From Bolinopsis microptera (lineage: Eukaryota > Ctenophora > Tentaculata > Lobata > Bolinopsidae): 60,000 bases of DNA. The notes beneath the pieces are model-generated. The model was not told the origin of the DNA. It did not search any database and saw nothing but the letters and a program-made list of their open reading frames with translations. Location: NCBI RefSeq assembly GCF_026151205.1, contig NC_087081.1, forward strand, positions 15,042,340-15,102,339. Direction: 5' to 3'. Both the position numbers and the translations under genes were made by a program. Below are positions 1 to 13,052 of this stretch, one piece after another. The number at the start of each line of letters is the position of its first letter. The stretch's first letter is position 1.

Positions 1-117
1 GGGTTGGGATTAGAGGAAGTGGGATTAGAGGAAGTTGAAGATTTCATGACCAAAAAGGTTGGCACGTCAGTAAAAATGTATAAAAATACATAAAATATAA
101 AAATGTAGAAAATTTAC

Positions 118-3100
118 CAATTTGATAGCCTCGTAGTCACTGCCAGGCTGGGTGAATCTCTCCGGGAAGAATAACTTGAGCAGTCTGACCTCCTCCTCAT
201 TTGACACGATATCTATCTCAGCGAAATCAACATCGTACGACTCCTGGTGAGTGGTCGACTTGCTCTGTTCCAGCAGCTGGAGGATTTTATAGCAATTAAG
301 TGAGGTGTGAGTAAATGTTTGGTGAATAATTTATCTGGATAGTTTCTGGCTGGAGAAATTTAATACATTTTAACTTCTGATTCGTCAATGCTGCAAGCTG
401 ATTGGTGATAAATTCCAACATCTTAGTGGGTGGTCAAATCGCTCTGTCCCAATACAACAGCTTGAGGGTAAATATATTGTAAGAATATTCTGTACTTTGT
501 AACTTAAAATACAGATTTGTAATGTATAAACCTGCCTGAACAATGAACATTGTAATATTATACCGAAGTTCAACTCGATACAAATCATATGACATACCCT
601 CAGATCAGCTCTGGTCTATTTTTAACCTGACCAAACACTGCCGGGTTTGTTTATGAATAATAATCCGTACAAAATCTAAGAAAAACTTACTAAATGACTC
701 GATGAATAAACTACAAAATTGAAAAAGCAACCATACCACAATAGTTTAATAATAACACGTGATATGTAGGCGTTCATGAATCCAGATAGTTTTCAAAGAT
801 AACATTACCTGTGCAACACCTAATAAAAAAAGATAATAATAAATTATAGTTTTGACTCCAGATAGTTTTGAAAGATAACAATTACCTGTGCAACACCTAA
901 TAAAAAAAGATAATAAATTACCTGTGCAACACCTAATAAAAAAAGATAATAATAAATTACAGTTTTGACTCCAGATAGTTTTGAAAGATGACATTACCTG
1001 TGCCCGCATTTGAGCAAGTTGATGAAGTTTCTCGTCATCTACTCCCTCCGTCACTTCCTTATCTTGGGTCATTTGAGTCTGGGTATCCTTCAGTTGGGCC
1101 TGCAGGAATTATGGTTTGTTAGTTTTAATCAATTATAATTGTTCTCGACATTCCTATAAAGTTGTCAATATGGTTGTCAAAATAGTTGTCAAAATGGTTG
1201 TAAAATGTCAATATGGTTTTAAATATCCTTATAGTTTTCAATAAAATCATATCATACCAATGGACTAGGCTGCGCTTGACTGATAATGTGTTAAATGCAC
1301 TATTATGATCGATTACTATCTGACTATCATAACAATATCGGTCATGTAATACAAGTAAAGTGATTAGTTAATGAGATAATCACATGTAATTGACTCCAGT
1401 GGAGTAACGTTACTTTGTGCCGCCCCCCTGCTAATTGAAATTTGCCGCCCCTATCCGGAGCCGGCAAATTTCCTGCGAATGAGTTGGTAAAGATCTACCA
1501 CAAGGACTTGCAGCCATCATTGGCAGACGAGTTAATTGACCTGAAGGAAGATTACGGGAGTGACCTAAGGACCGAAGATGTGACAAGTCCTCTCCAGTTG
1601 GTCAACTTTATCTTCGAGAGAGACCTTCCGCTGTTGTGTCCGCAGTTGGTAGCAGCCTTGATGCTTTTCATAGCTATACCAGTCACTGTTGCATCGGCGG
1701 AACGGTCCTTCTCGAAGTTAAAGTTAATAAAAACTTATCTAAGGTCGACTATGTCACAATCTAGACTTAAGGATTTAGCTCTCATCTCAATTGAGAACAG
1801 TGAGGTTGACAAACTTGATCGCTCGAAGCTGGTACAGAAATTTGCCAGTGCAAAAGCAGGGCGCATCAAGCGTTTCCACTGAACATTTATTTATTTTTTT
1901 GTATTTTGTAAATTGTTGTAATTGGGTTGACTTGATCTGTGATCATGATGTTTATTTTACTTAACATAATTTATAAGTGTATCTTGAAACGGTTGTTTCT
2001 ATTTGTCCTACTACGATAACTAACATGGCCAGAGCCCAGGAGCCGGATTTAAAATTATTGAAAAGTCACAAACTGCAAACCTCGAAGGTTAGAGTTCACA
2101 CAATTACCGTCGTATAAACTTTAGTCACACCGCGCATCATTAGAAATTGGCCTCCGCGCTAAAGTATTAACAATGAAAGTGTAGTATCGTTATCACTTTT
2201 TGCGCAACTTTCAGCGCGTGGTTAAGTTGCGCTATAAATTCGTGTAGAATTTTGGAGTAGTAGACACGTTCAACTAATTTCTTTACTTTTTTTACTTCGG
2301 TATGAAGAGTCACGGGTCATCACCGGCTACAGGGGGCGGCAATATTGTGTAATGGGGCGGAAAAATGCCGCCCCCTAAGGTGCCGCCCCCCTGCTAGCAG
2401 GGTTAGCAGGGGCGGTCGTTACGCCACTGATTGACTGACCTGTAACTGATTAACGTATGCTCTGAACTGCATGATGACATTTTGGAGGTCGTTATTCTGG
2501 GCTGACTGATCTTCCACCTTCATGTTCAGTTGATAGTGGGTGTTTCTGGATATCTCTAGCTCCTGTTAACATTAAACTGTTCGAATACTGGAACTTTAGG
2601 ATACGATATTATATGATTTCCACACAATATAATGTCCATCGCCCATTTACCGAAAAAAAGGAGTAAAATGGCCAATACGTCAAATAATGAATCATATAAG
2701 TATAATTTAACCTATAACCTGTTCTAAAAACCCACCTCTCTAAGCTCAGCCTCAGTCACCATCCTCTCCTCCTCCAGTTCCTCATTTAGGTCTCTCAGTG
2801 CCTCTAAATCAGCCAGATCATCTGTCAGGTTCTTCAGTCTCTCCTCTAGATCCAGATTTGTTTCTGTTAACTTCTCCACCATAGTCTCAGCCCCGATACA
2901 ACACTCAACCTGTTAGGAAGTTGTATTATGATGTTTTTAGTACTTTACTAAGTACTAAAAGTGTGTATTATCACCTTAATAACACCAGAATGTGTGTGTG
3001 TATGTGTGTCTGTCTGTCTGTCTGTCCGTGTGTAATTTCCGGTCGGTTATACAAAAAAAACGGTAAGAGTTACGGGACTGATTTTTTCGGTATAGTGTCG

Positions 3101-6100
3101 ACAAAACTCTGATGAAGCCCATAGGAAACTTTTTTTTAAATCGGCCGATGGTAAGTGGTTTAATTGATGGTTTTGTACCACAAATGTTACATAAAATTGC
3201 GTGAGCAGAACGGCAAGAGTTACGGGGCTTGCTCTCTCTCATTACTGTGTAATATGTTATAGCTGCATTTAAGTAGCGTCATAATTGGATTGGCCCGGAA
3301 GATTCGCTGTAATGTTATACCTTAAGCTTATTAGAGGAGGGGGGACTGTTAGTGTTTGGGGTCTGTTTGGACTGCAGAGAGAGAGAGAGAGAGAGTTCAT
3401 ACGACAATGTTATGCGTGTTTTCAAATATAATATGCGGGTGTGGTGCGGAGTTAACAAGGGTTAATTTCTATAACGATTTAAATAAAAATAGAAAGCGGT
3501 TCAAGACGGGAGTGATGAGGTGTAATACTCGGTGTTCAGACCTTATGATCATGGAGTGTGGTGCCTCATGGCTAATAATGACTTAATTATCCACAAGAAA
3601 TAACTGATTATGAGATTATTGTTTAAGAAACTATTGGGTCACCTAATGCGGGTTTTGACTCAGCGGGTAATTACTCCTACCCTTTTTAACTGCGGCAGTG
3701 AAATCCCGGCCGTAGGCCGGGTTACACTAGTATAATATATAAAAGCAAAACTTATTATATATACTTTTATAGTGAATTTAAAAATCTGATTAGACTGATT
3801 TAGGACAACTTGTTGTTTTTTGTTGTTTGTTTTGTTGTTGCAACTGCTTCATGAATATTGAACTGTTATTCTAATTAATTAGCGTTAATTAGCATCATAA
3901 ATTACAGGCTTTTGATGATATCTCCTAAAACATATAACTTCAATTCCCCCCTCCCATTTTGAAAAGATAAAATACCTGTTCAGTAAGTTCTCCGACCATA
4001 ATCTCGTGCTCTTCCAGCTCCTCTTCGAGGTTATCCTTCAGTTTAGTCAGTTCAGTCACCTGACTCTCTTCCTTTGTCAGCTTTGAACTCAGAGACTCTA
4101 TCTCTTTTCTATCTTGTGTGTTTAACTCTTTCAGCCTGGTGGTAAAACAATTAAATTCACAACATTTAACAGAGTATCAGTTACAATGGTAAAGTGTACC
4201 AGAATCATCAGACTGCCAAAAATTGGAATATTATCCTGAAAAACTTAAAGTAGAATCAGGGATAATACGGCTAGATAATATCTTGACGAATACCTAAAAT
4301 CAAAATACCAATACATATCTTAATCTTAAAATATCAGGGTACAATAATTAGCGACTAATTATTAATTACTTGATAACAGCAGCCTTGAGTTGGTTGGTCT
4401 GCATCTCCAACTGTTTAATCCTAACATTATCCACACTTCCTCCTCCACTACCACTACTTATCTCCTCCTTCATCAGGTCCAACTCTTGTTTAATTTCGTC
4501 GTGTTTTTCTGTCATTCGCTCAAGTTCTGATAATGGGCATTGTAACGTCAGGGGACACTACATAACTTGAGGGGCAAATTTCAAGACGGGATGTTTTTAT
4601 GAGGGCCAAGACGGTATTTCAAGAAGGAGAATTCATATTTACAACTACTTGCACCAATCATTATCTACCTAATTCAGCACATTCCTTCATCTCCTCCGCC
4701 ATCTCCTTGTCCAGTGCCATTTCCTCTACCCTATCCCTCAGTTCCTCCAGCTCTGCTTCAGCTCTAGTGCGCGCCTCTCCACTCTCCTTCGCTTCTTTCT
4801 TCGCTGTCTTCAACTGCTCGTGTAGGTCACCCTGAGGTAAGGTTTTATATTGCATTTGAAGAGTATCTGGTTTTGTATTATCACCAAGTAATGTTTATAT
4901 TTTCTCCAGAAGGAGCATTACAATCTTTTAATCGCGACAATTTACGTTCAATCGAGGCCAGATGATAAAGGCCCCGTTCAATCTTGTATCCATCACTCTT
5001 ATACCCTAAAATTATGAAGAACTCGATGAATATAATAGTGAAATTCTCAAGAACCCAACGGGAAGTAACCTCATAGCAATAATAGTTAACTTACACAAAG
5101 TCTACAAGTCTTCTCAGGGACACTCATTTGTAGAAATTAATCAAGAGAGTGTGCCTTTTGGCTATTTTCACTCTTGTGTGATAAACATGTTACAAAAACA
5201 GACCCGGGTATTATCATGTGACACACCTCAAATCTTACTCTGAGTAACTCCGACAGTTTTAAATTTTAACATTACTTCATTATCAGAGTCGGAGATATCC
5301 ATTAGAGATACCATGATATATCCAAAGATACCATGTAAGTAGGACACAAATATTGCGATAGTTCACTAAGGCACTACTATACATTAACACTTGCCAGGCT
5401 GGTATTAACACTTAATTTACTAGATTCTAAAATGACGTTCCATAATAAATAATCAAAGCTGCAAGCTGGTTAAGGTCCAAGTCACGTGACTGAAATATAT
5501 CCACCTTAAACAACACGCCAACACCTATAATATATAATCTAAAGCTGGGTAAACAGTAACTACATCGCAAGATCGCAGTAGTCAAACACACATAATATTA
5601 TTTAATCATTTAAGGCAACTCTCCACGAACAGGCATTCTATGATGTAGAGATGTAGCTAGAGATTTCTGAATTGAGACAACTAATTTTCCTTAATGAGAC
5701 ATTTAGTGACCTTCTGGCTAACACCTGGTGTAAGATGGATCTTCCAACGATTAATTATTTTACGTAATTACACGATTAGTTGATTAATTAATTAGCTAAG
5801 TTCAGGGTTTTTTCCTTCACTTTATGATAATATGTTTATGAACGTTTTTCCGTGAGCTTTTGCTGGAGGGTGAAAGCAAACCGGCAAACGATTCTTCTTT
5901 GCATTGGTAATTTAGTTTTACATACATTACATACCTTTAATGCTTTAAGTAACATATGAATTCGTGTAAACTGCATAATATGAGATAAGAGCACACATAA
6001 TCAATAATCATATAATCATGATAATTATACTCAATGGTAATTAGGGAAACTACTAATCAGTGCTATAACACTCCATATTGTACAGCATCAATCACAGGCT

Positions 6101-9100
6101 CCAGGGTGCCATAATGTACCCCAAATCGATAGATCTAGCTGACACAGGGCACTGTCAGGTATTTACCCACCCAGCAGCACAGGGCAGGTATTTATCCAGC
6201 CCTACAGATCTCATATCTCAGGTTGGGCTGGTGGCAGGTGGCTATTGTCATAGTGAACACGGTTGTTTGCGGTGTAGGGTTACTCGAGTTTTAATCGGCT
6301 CAACTGTTTCTTAAGTTAGCGTCCCACACAAAAATGAAAAGTGTTCAACACAGTTAGAAATCTGTTGGTACAGCTGAGGATGAAATTGGTGATCGATATG
6401 TTGCGTATCGTCACGTCTGTGGCTTTTCAAAAATTAAAACAATTTGTTTTATTGAGTTTAGTAGGAGCAATGTGTTTTATTTGTACCTGAGCTGAGGTCC
6501 ACTGTGCTTTGTAGTCAGTGAATTGTGAGATCTGAACTTTGTACTTTTCCATTTCCTTTATCTTAGCTTTGTCATCTACTCGCTTGGCAGTCAGGAATTG
6601 TACCTTAAATTTATAGAATTCATTGAAGTGTAATCGCTTAAATAAAGATGAGTTTTAATATGAAACTTCAGTAACACTTAATAACGCAACCTACTAGCAG
6701 AAAACAAGTTATGGGTTTTATAATTGTCGCCCATCTCTAAAACCACAGTTAGGAATTTAATTCACCTTAAGACAATAAACTAAGAATGTTATCAGCAGAA
6801 CAAGTATTCTGCACTCAAATTTAATATATTATATAAAACTTCAGCACTGTTTTGACTGGGTCTTTAAAAGAACACCCCCTATTAGTATTACCTTTTCCTC
6901 CATGTCCTTAAGAGAATCTTGCAAATTAGCGATCTCCGCGTCTTTTTTCTTCAGAGATACATCATCATTCTTCTTACCGGTATCAGTAGAAACTCCTCGA
7001 CTGGGTGTCTCTGAGACGGGATCTTGTCAGCTTGTTTTCACAGGAAACATGTAGGTACCTAGTATCTATTAGGTACTACTAGGTACCAATCACACTATAG
7101 ATCACACAATATTATCAGAGTATTAGAAATATTGTACAACTGCCAGCTTGTCAAAACAACATTTAAAATCTCGGAACTGAAGATGCAGAGTCTAAGAAAG
7201 TGCTGAATGTATGGGATTGATAGTTTCATATAGACGTGTGTAATGGTGGGAAAGTGGCCCAATTTGAACAAACTTTGAACACACTTTGAACAAACTTTGA
7301 TCAAACTTTGAACAAACTTTGAACAAGCTTTGAACAAACTAAATGAACAAAGTTGCTCCGCCTCCCCACAATCACCCATATCAATAATCCATGATAATCA
7401 GCATCATGCGAATCAAGATTAAATAATCAAGAGTAACACACACACATCTCTTATGATAATTCCGCTGTATGTATCAAACCCGTTTAAAATGTGCTTAGAT
7501 TATAATGTAAATGAAGAAAACGTTTAGTATAATGTAAGGAAGATTTGCATGATATGTTATTGTGTGGCGGAGTTATCCATTTTCATGGTCTACTGGTATT
7601 ACTACAGTAAAATCCCGATTTACCACGGGGTTTGGGGGAAAGGAGATGGCCGCGGTAAATCGGGGTTTGCGGTAAATCGGGGTGCGGTAAATCGGGGATT
7701 TACTGTATATTGTCCTGTGTCCAAAGTGTAAGCTAGTTGTAGTTATTGTCTCCAGGTAGGGGTAAGGGGTGTTTTAAGAAATTCATTATATGAAATAGAA
7801 CAGCGTATTAATAATAATGCTAAAAAAATGTAAATGTGTCAAGAAAACGGTGGATCGCATTTTGCTTCAGCGCAGCGTGAAAATACCAGCAATCAATCCC
7901 GGTCTGTATAAAAACTGTACAAAATCAAAACATAACGGCTTTAAAACGGCAGTGTGCTGTGCCTTGTTTTGCGCTCTTCAATATAGCACAACAACGGCAC
8001 TGCAACCGTAAACTCAGGTTATCTTACAAGAAACAGTTTCAAAATCTATTACAACAGACTCTTTTGAAGCGATGTTTATTCTTTTTCTAAGAAAGTATCA
8101 CCCCATGAAAAATCTGTTTTAATAGAATGATCTCTATCAAAAATTCTCTAATAAACGTTTCTTATGAACGCTGTTTATAAACGTTCATAAAAAAATGTTT
8201 CCTATAAAATAAACCGAGTTTACACAAGACTGCCATCAAGCCAAACTACAAACATGCCTCTCAAACAGCTCACTTCTAACGGGTGTTTTGGCGGATGATG
8301 GGGATGGACCTGTCGAACCTTGGGTTTTTTAGCTATTATTCTTTGGAAAATTCTAAGTGGAGTCTAAATTAATTCTGGGAAGAGTGAGGTTAATTGTGCA
8401 CAGTATGATTCAAATTAGTAGGTTTGGTGTTAGGAGGGTGATTTAAACAGATAAGTTATGGGAAGTTTGTTTCAACGTGTGAATTTTTATTATCTTAACA
8501 ATAAACTAAACTTCGCAAGGCGGTGGGAATGTTGGGAAAGGTAGTGGTGAACTGAATATTTTAAGAATAAATATAGGATTTTCTATTTGGCTGCATGTTC
8601 GGGAAGTTTTTATAAAAAAATATGGCGCACGGTAGTGGTTCCTATTCCACGATTGTATTCTTGAAATAAAGACTTGTGTATCATTTTAAGATAATGTGTT
8701 AGGAAATAACCAAATTAAATATTAGAAAGTATTGCAATATTCGATTAATAGGTATTGTAAGGGTCATCAACTCCCAAGTACCAAAATGATCCAGTACCTA
8801 CATTTAAAATCAAAGAAAGAGCCATGGAAATAATTAGTTGAAGTGCTAAAGAGGAGTTAAGTGGTCGTGTTCGAGGTTATAATCTGAGCCTGAATCCTCG
8901 TTAAAAGCCTTACAAGGGTAAAGTTAATCTCAGAGATGCTAACACTATTTGCATTATCCCACTGCTTAGCTCACTTTTGTTGATCTTTAAAGAACCACTT
9001 CGGCTGCTACCGGAAGAATCTCCCGAGTATGACCGGCGATGGGAACCTGTCTTGGAGGAACCTTCTGTGGGTACCTCAAGAGAAGTAGGAGGCTGTCTGG

Positions 9101-12100
9101 TTGAGTCCTTGACTGGAAGAGCTGATAGTTTAGGAGCTTGTCTACTAGGTGCTATGGAGAGGAGCTCATCAAACACTCCATCATCAACTGTTTCATCAAA
9201 GACGACATCGTCTTGGGTTATAGTTGACACAGAAGTGACGCTGCTTAGATCTGTTGCTGTTGAAGTTGGCTCCGGGGTTGTCTTAGGGGTCCGTTTGGTG
9301 GGACTGGAAACTCGAGATGTTCTTGGAGTGGTTTTAAGAGTGGACCTTGGAGTTGTCTTTGATGTGGTCCTTGGAGCACTTCTGGAAGTCCGTGGTAATG
9401 TCTTTGTAGAGGATGTTCTACCAACGCTGGGGGATGATCTACCACTTGTTGTACTGGCTGGTTCACGTCGTCCCAGCTTTGGAGATCCCTTGGGGGAGTT
9501 CAAGCCCATTCCCCGTGGTAAGGTTTTTGCTTTTCTTTCTGTCCCCGGGGATGCCGGTGTCTTTCTGCCGTACGTTTTTTTCAATGTTCCAGACTTTGAA
9601 TATGTCATTCTAGTAGAAGGACTAGGACTGGACTTTCCTGAAACATTCGAAAATGCTGTATAATTATATATAATTGCAGACATTTTTAAACACAGAGGTT
9701 GGTCATAGCACAATAAACACACTCCCAAGTTGTACTGTTCATTAATTTGACCTTCAAATATTTGTCAGATTTGGTGAGGTCATGTTTTCAGAGAGATTTC
9801 ATCCATCGTAACTTTGATCTCTAGGTATTCACACTTACTTTCAGGGTTAGCCAACTTCTCACATATTTCATTTAGCTTAACGTAATTTAGTGTAAACTAT
9901 ACATGTATGATATATCTAGACATAGCGAATATTATACGTAAATAGATTAAGTAGTATACATTTTGGCTTCGAATTGAATATTTGAGATTTTCATTTAAAA
10001 TATATCTTCTCGCAGAGGCTGAACCATTTAACTTTAAAACAGCAGCAGCAATGCTGCTATAATGCAAATGAGATTGCATCAACCTAAATGCAGTGCCAGC
10101 ATTTAAATAGCTATTTATTATAATATGATATAATATTATAAATGTTACTATTTTTAAATATGAACTGCTTAAAGAGCCTACTCAACCACATGTCTGAGTA
10201 ATATTTTGCAAATGCGGCTTTTTGATAAACAGCTGCAATGATAGGTTTTAACTTTTTGAATGCTATAAAAAGCGGGTTTTAGCGTTGATTCGTTAAGAAG
10301 CGGGGAATTATGCAGCGGTTAAGCGGGCTGGAGCCCATACCTTCGTAATAAAAATACTCCTCTCCTGTTAAAAATAAAATAGAAACTAAAAGTAAATTTA
10401 CTAGGTTTGCTATGTAGATAATTTTAGATATTGATTAAGCACGTTATCAATGAGGTATAATTCGTTCGGGATTCCATTTGGAACATTGGATATTTCTAAT
10501 TTGTAATTTTCATCTTTTTCCAGTCTAAATATCTGAAAGATTTTCTTCTTACCGTCAGCACTGGAAGCATTGGACACAGACGATGGCGATTTTGACAAAC
10601 TGCCCGAATTTTTAGACACGTCATCAGTGGACCCCCTCAAAGAAGAACCTTTAGCAGAAGGAGCAGATAATCTCGAACTGGATCCTTTGGCACTTGTCTT
10701 GGTAGCCGTCCCCTGAGAAAATACAAGTCTGAGCTTGAGATATCAGCTCGGATTTTTTAGCTGGCAGCGGGCTGTACAAAATCAGAGGGGGTAAACAGAT
10801 GATTGCTTCACTTTGTTACGCAGCACATGACAAACTTACCGTGCACAGCAGCTGCAGTAGAGTAACTCGCCTACCTGGGGGCTGGGAGTGGGGAGCAGTG
10901 CACATCTCAGCTGGGTCTAACAATGTGCTTTAAGCAAGGAATGTGTAACTTTTTAAACATTAAAATGTGTTTCAACTGGATACCCAATACATTTACAATA
11001 GCTTTGCGGTGTTGTGTTATGTTGATAAGTTGATATTATATGATAGTGGGGTTGACAATTATGATTGAGAAAAGTTGGTGATGCAGTGAACGGGTGAGTT
11101 AAAGGCTGAGGGAAGTGTGTAGCTTGGAATTGGTTTAGAACATAGCAGCACGGTTTGTGCGACATTTCATACGTTGTAAGGTTGAAATAATTGCTCGAGC
11201 ATTCCGCTTGAAAGATGAAAAACGTGGAGTTGTGTGAAAACCATGCTCGAATGATAATTTCCCTGCGTTTAGAAATGCAGTAATAATGCATTATGTTCAT
11301 GGTAAACATGTGACTTAATACCCAATACCCATGGACAATGGACATGCTATTTAGCTACCCTAATAGGATCTAAACACTACCGAATAAATCAGTGAATTGA
11401 CATCATGGTTTCCTCAGAGGTGAAGATGAGATGAACCACAAGATGAGATCATGCTAGTGCAACAATTATATGATCACGTGATCGTAGTCTGATGTTTACC
11501 ATCATGGAGAGCCTCGATCGTGGAGCCGGGAGACCGGAGAGCCGGGACTGGAGGTTACTGTTCCTTGGGATGCCGAGGGTAGGAGGTTCGGTTTCTCCAT
11601 CATCGCTCTATAATCAGGGGTTGTAAAGAGGAGTGCTTTAAAAAGAGTTTAGAGGGTTAGAGATTTAGAGGGTGGTATTCAAATTAGGGAATACAGTTTG
11701 GTAGTTAAATTTGTATTAAAAAAGGGGTTGAAAATGGTAAATTCGTAAAGTAAGTCATCAAGGTATTGAATCGAATAACGTGTTATTAAAATGTTTGCTA
11801 TTTTATCGCAAATTCATTGCATAATTTTTCTAAAATGCAGTTTTATAATGATCAATCATGCATCATAGCCTAAAGTAAGACCAAATGTTGTGTGGCAAGT
11901 TGACGCTTGACATCATGTTGCAGTGATGACTTAACTGATCCGCACACGCTAAAATATCCCCCATTATGTAACGGCTAATTTTGGGAGAAATTATAAAATC
12001 TGGTGGTTTGTGGTAACTATGATGAATATAAGCATTCATTATCAAACATTCTGATTAACTTACTATCAATTATTAAGGCTTCATCAATTTTGAATGCTTC

Positions 12101-13052
12101 AAAACCCATAACATTGACATAGAACAGATAGATTCAAACCACAGTGGATCATACAAATCCCAAATCAATAAAATCAAACGAGAAAATGTGGCCATGCACT
12201 TTTAAATCAATCAGATAACTTGCTTGGTAATACCTTACGCCAAATCTAAACGTAACTTATAATTAAAAGTAAACCTGAATTAGGGTTCAGAGAAGAAAAG
12301 ACAAGTTATCTCACGTAACCCAATGAGACAGATTTGAAATGTTGTTTGTCAACATTTTGTGCTATTCAAGCAGAAGGATGATAAGAGAAAGTAATACCGG
12401 AAAGTTCATACCTTGGGAGTGGACGTGCCAGACCGAGAAGTCCCTTTACTGGTTACAGAGGTCTTCGGCTTGGCGGGGCTTTTAACCAGAGCCACCTAGG
12501 TCATGGTGGTTAAAAATTCAAAATATTGGTCGTGTTAATAATATGACATTTTCTACATAAAGGTTTTGGAGACCGTAAATAATACTTATTATGTATATAT
12601 ACGATACATAAAAAGTTTTACAAAAATATATATATTTTTGTAAAACTTTTTTTGTAAAACTTGTAAAACTATTATGCTGTATTAGGGATGCTTAAATGCT
12701 CACCTGGTTTTGACGCACGAAAATACCATGATTTGGTTTACATTTGAAATAAGACTTCCCTTGCACCGTACCATCGTTTTTACCCTTTGCATCAGGTAAA
12801 GTTACCCCTGAAATTTTAAAATTAACTGACCTCAAACGATTACATCAAACTTTTATTTCAAGTGATTGACGAACAAATCCTTTTACCAGTTCAAGAAAAC
12901 CGGCAACAACAACATTCGGTAACTATCTAGCGACCAAACTCACCGATCCATTTGCCCTGAGCAAAGTCAGTGTTGCCGATGAAAGATATCTCACCCTTCA
13001 GATCCTTCCCAATCACCTCAACATTGTCACCAACTTTAAACTCTGACGCCAT
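118..13052 (-). CDS. DCTN1: Dynactin subunit 1 (p150Glued), N-terminal 14 coding exons, partial
   Basis: p150Glued is the large dynactin subunit; it binds microtubules and dynein intermediate chain. Exons, read from high to low coordinate: 12944-13052, 12704-12807, 12412-12495, 10553-10712, 8975-9637, 6892-7022, 6487-6603, 4669-4831, 4370-4526, 3976-4135, 2736-2909, 2440-2562, 998-1099, 118-276. All junctions are GT-AG and phases agree. Exons 1-2 give a CAP-Gly domain with [14 protein letters not shown], the diagnostic GKNDG, and HGIFVRQNQ. Exons 3-5 form a basic Ser/Thr/Pro/Lys-rich linker of about 300 residues. Exons 6-14 are coiled coil and match dynactin rather than CLIP-170 ([35 protein letters not shown]). 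The start is the first ATG, just before the CAP-Gly domain. Exon 5 has a second in-phase acceptor at 9655. The C-terminal half lies outside the window. The family call is very secure; single exon edges are slightly less so. Confidence 0.93.
792..997. repeat. Imperfect tandem repeat abutting a DCTN1 splice donor
   Basis: Partial copies of a roughly 70-bp unit run up to the donor of the exon at 998-1099. Each repeats CCAGATAGTTTT, a GATAACA-like stretch, TTACCTGTGC and CACCTAATAAAAAAAGA. On the minus strand each copy carries GCACAGGTAA, the same context as the true donor at 996-997, so three decoy donors follow the real one (near 804-811, 891-899 and 918-925). Confidence 0.75.
1397..2429 (+). 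mobile_element. hAT-family DNA transposon remnant, with TIRs and 8-bp TSD
   Basis: The left end CAGTGGAGTAACG (1397-1409) is an inverted match of the right end CGTTACGCCACTG (2417-2429). Both ends are followed inward by GCCGCCCC-type sequence and CTGCTAA. Flanks are ATTGACTC (1389-1396) and ATTGACTG (2430-2437), an 8-bp target-site duplication with one change, as expected for hAT. It is 1033 bp and keeps only the end of a transposase, so it is a deleted, non-autonomous copy. It sits in a DCTN1 intron, antisense to the gene. Confidence 0.9.
1442..1882 (+). pseudogene. hAT transposase C-terminal fragment (dimerisation domain)
   Basis: The frame is open for 146 codons but has no ATG at its beginning; it opens at a TTG inside the transposon. 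The C-terminal half shows the hAT dimerisation signature: [20 protein letters not shown], then [17 protein letters not shown] and LALISIE. This region closes hAT and zinc-finger-MYM-like transposases. The N-terminal zinc finger and most of the RNase H-like catalytic core are missing, so no active enzyme can be made. It lies wholly within the TIR-bounded element at 1397-2429. Confidence 0.85.
2971..3730 (+). mobile_element. Non-autonomous Helitron-like element, copy 1
   Basis: Comparison with the inverted copy at 52553-53199 fixes the ends. The element starts TCACCTTAATAACACC after an A (2970) and ends CTAG before a T (3731), giving A/T-flanked insertion with no target duplication. A 7-bp stem hairpin CCCGGCCGTAGGCCGGG (3705-3721) lies 5 nt before CTAG. 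5'-TC, a subterminal 3' hairpin, CTAG and A-T insertion are the Helitron hallmarks. Inside are a TG/TCTG microsatellite near the 5' end and a GA run near 3377. No Rep/helicase coding is present. It lies in a DCTN1 intron. Confidence 0.85.
7264..7342. repeat. 11-bp tandem repeat
   Basis: About seven copies of an 11-bp unit close to AACTTTGAACA, with small changes (ACACACTTTG, TTGATCAAAC). It lies in the DCTN1 intron between exons 5 and 6. The open frame across it on the minus strand is a by-product of the repeat. Confidence 0.8.
7605..7705. mobile_element. Tigger/pogo-like MITE with TA duplication
   Basis: It starts CAGTAAAATCCCGATTTACC, and its right end is the inverted form GGTAAATCGGGGATTTACTG. 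TA dinucleotides flank both sides (7603-7604 and 7706-7707). About 101 bp, with the GGTAAATCGGGG motif repeated internally. CAGTAAAACCCCGATTTA-type ends with a TA target are typical of pogo/Tigger elements. Confidence 0.85.
12611..12650. repeat. Perfect 40-bp palindrome
   Basis: The left arm AAAAGTTTTACAAAAATATA is followed directly by its exact reverse complement with no loop. A shorter echo of the arm (TTTGTAAAACTTGTAAAACT) follows. It lies in the DCTN1 intron between exons 2 and 3. Confidence 0.9.

Noticed and set aside
2976-3242. 88-codon minus-strand frame
   Set aside because: It lies entirely in the Helitron and spans its microsatellite; the other copy breaks it.
4599-4835. Ser-rich plus-strand open frame
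   Set aside because: Antisense of a DCTN1 coiled-coil exon.
8977-9663. 228-codon plus-strand open frame
   Set aside because: It is the antisense of DCTN1 exon 5. The minus-strand frame fits the gene's splice phases, and the plus frame resembles nothing.
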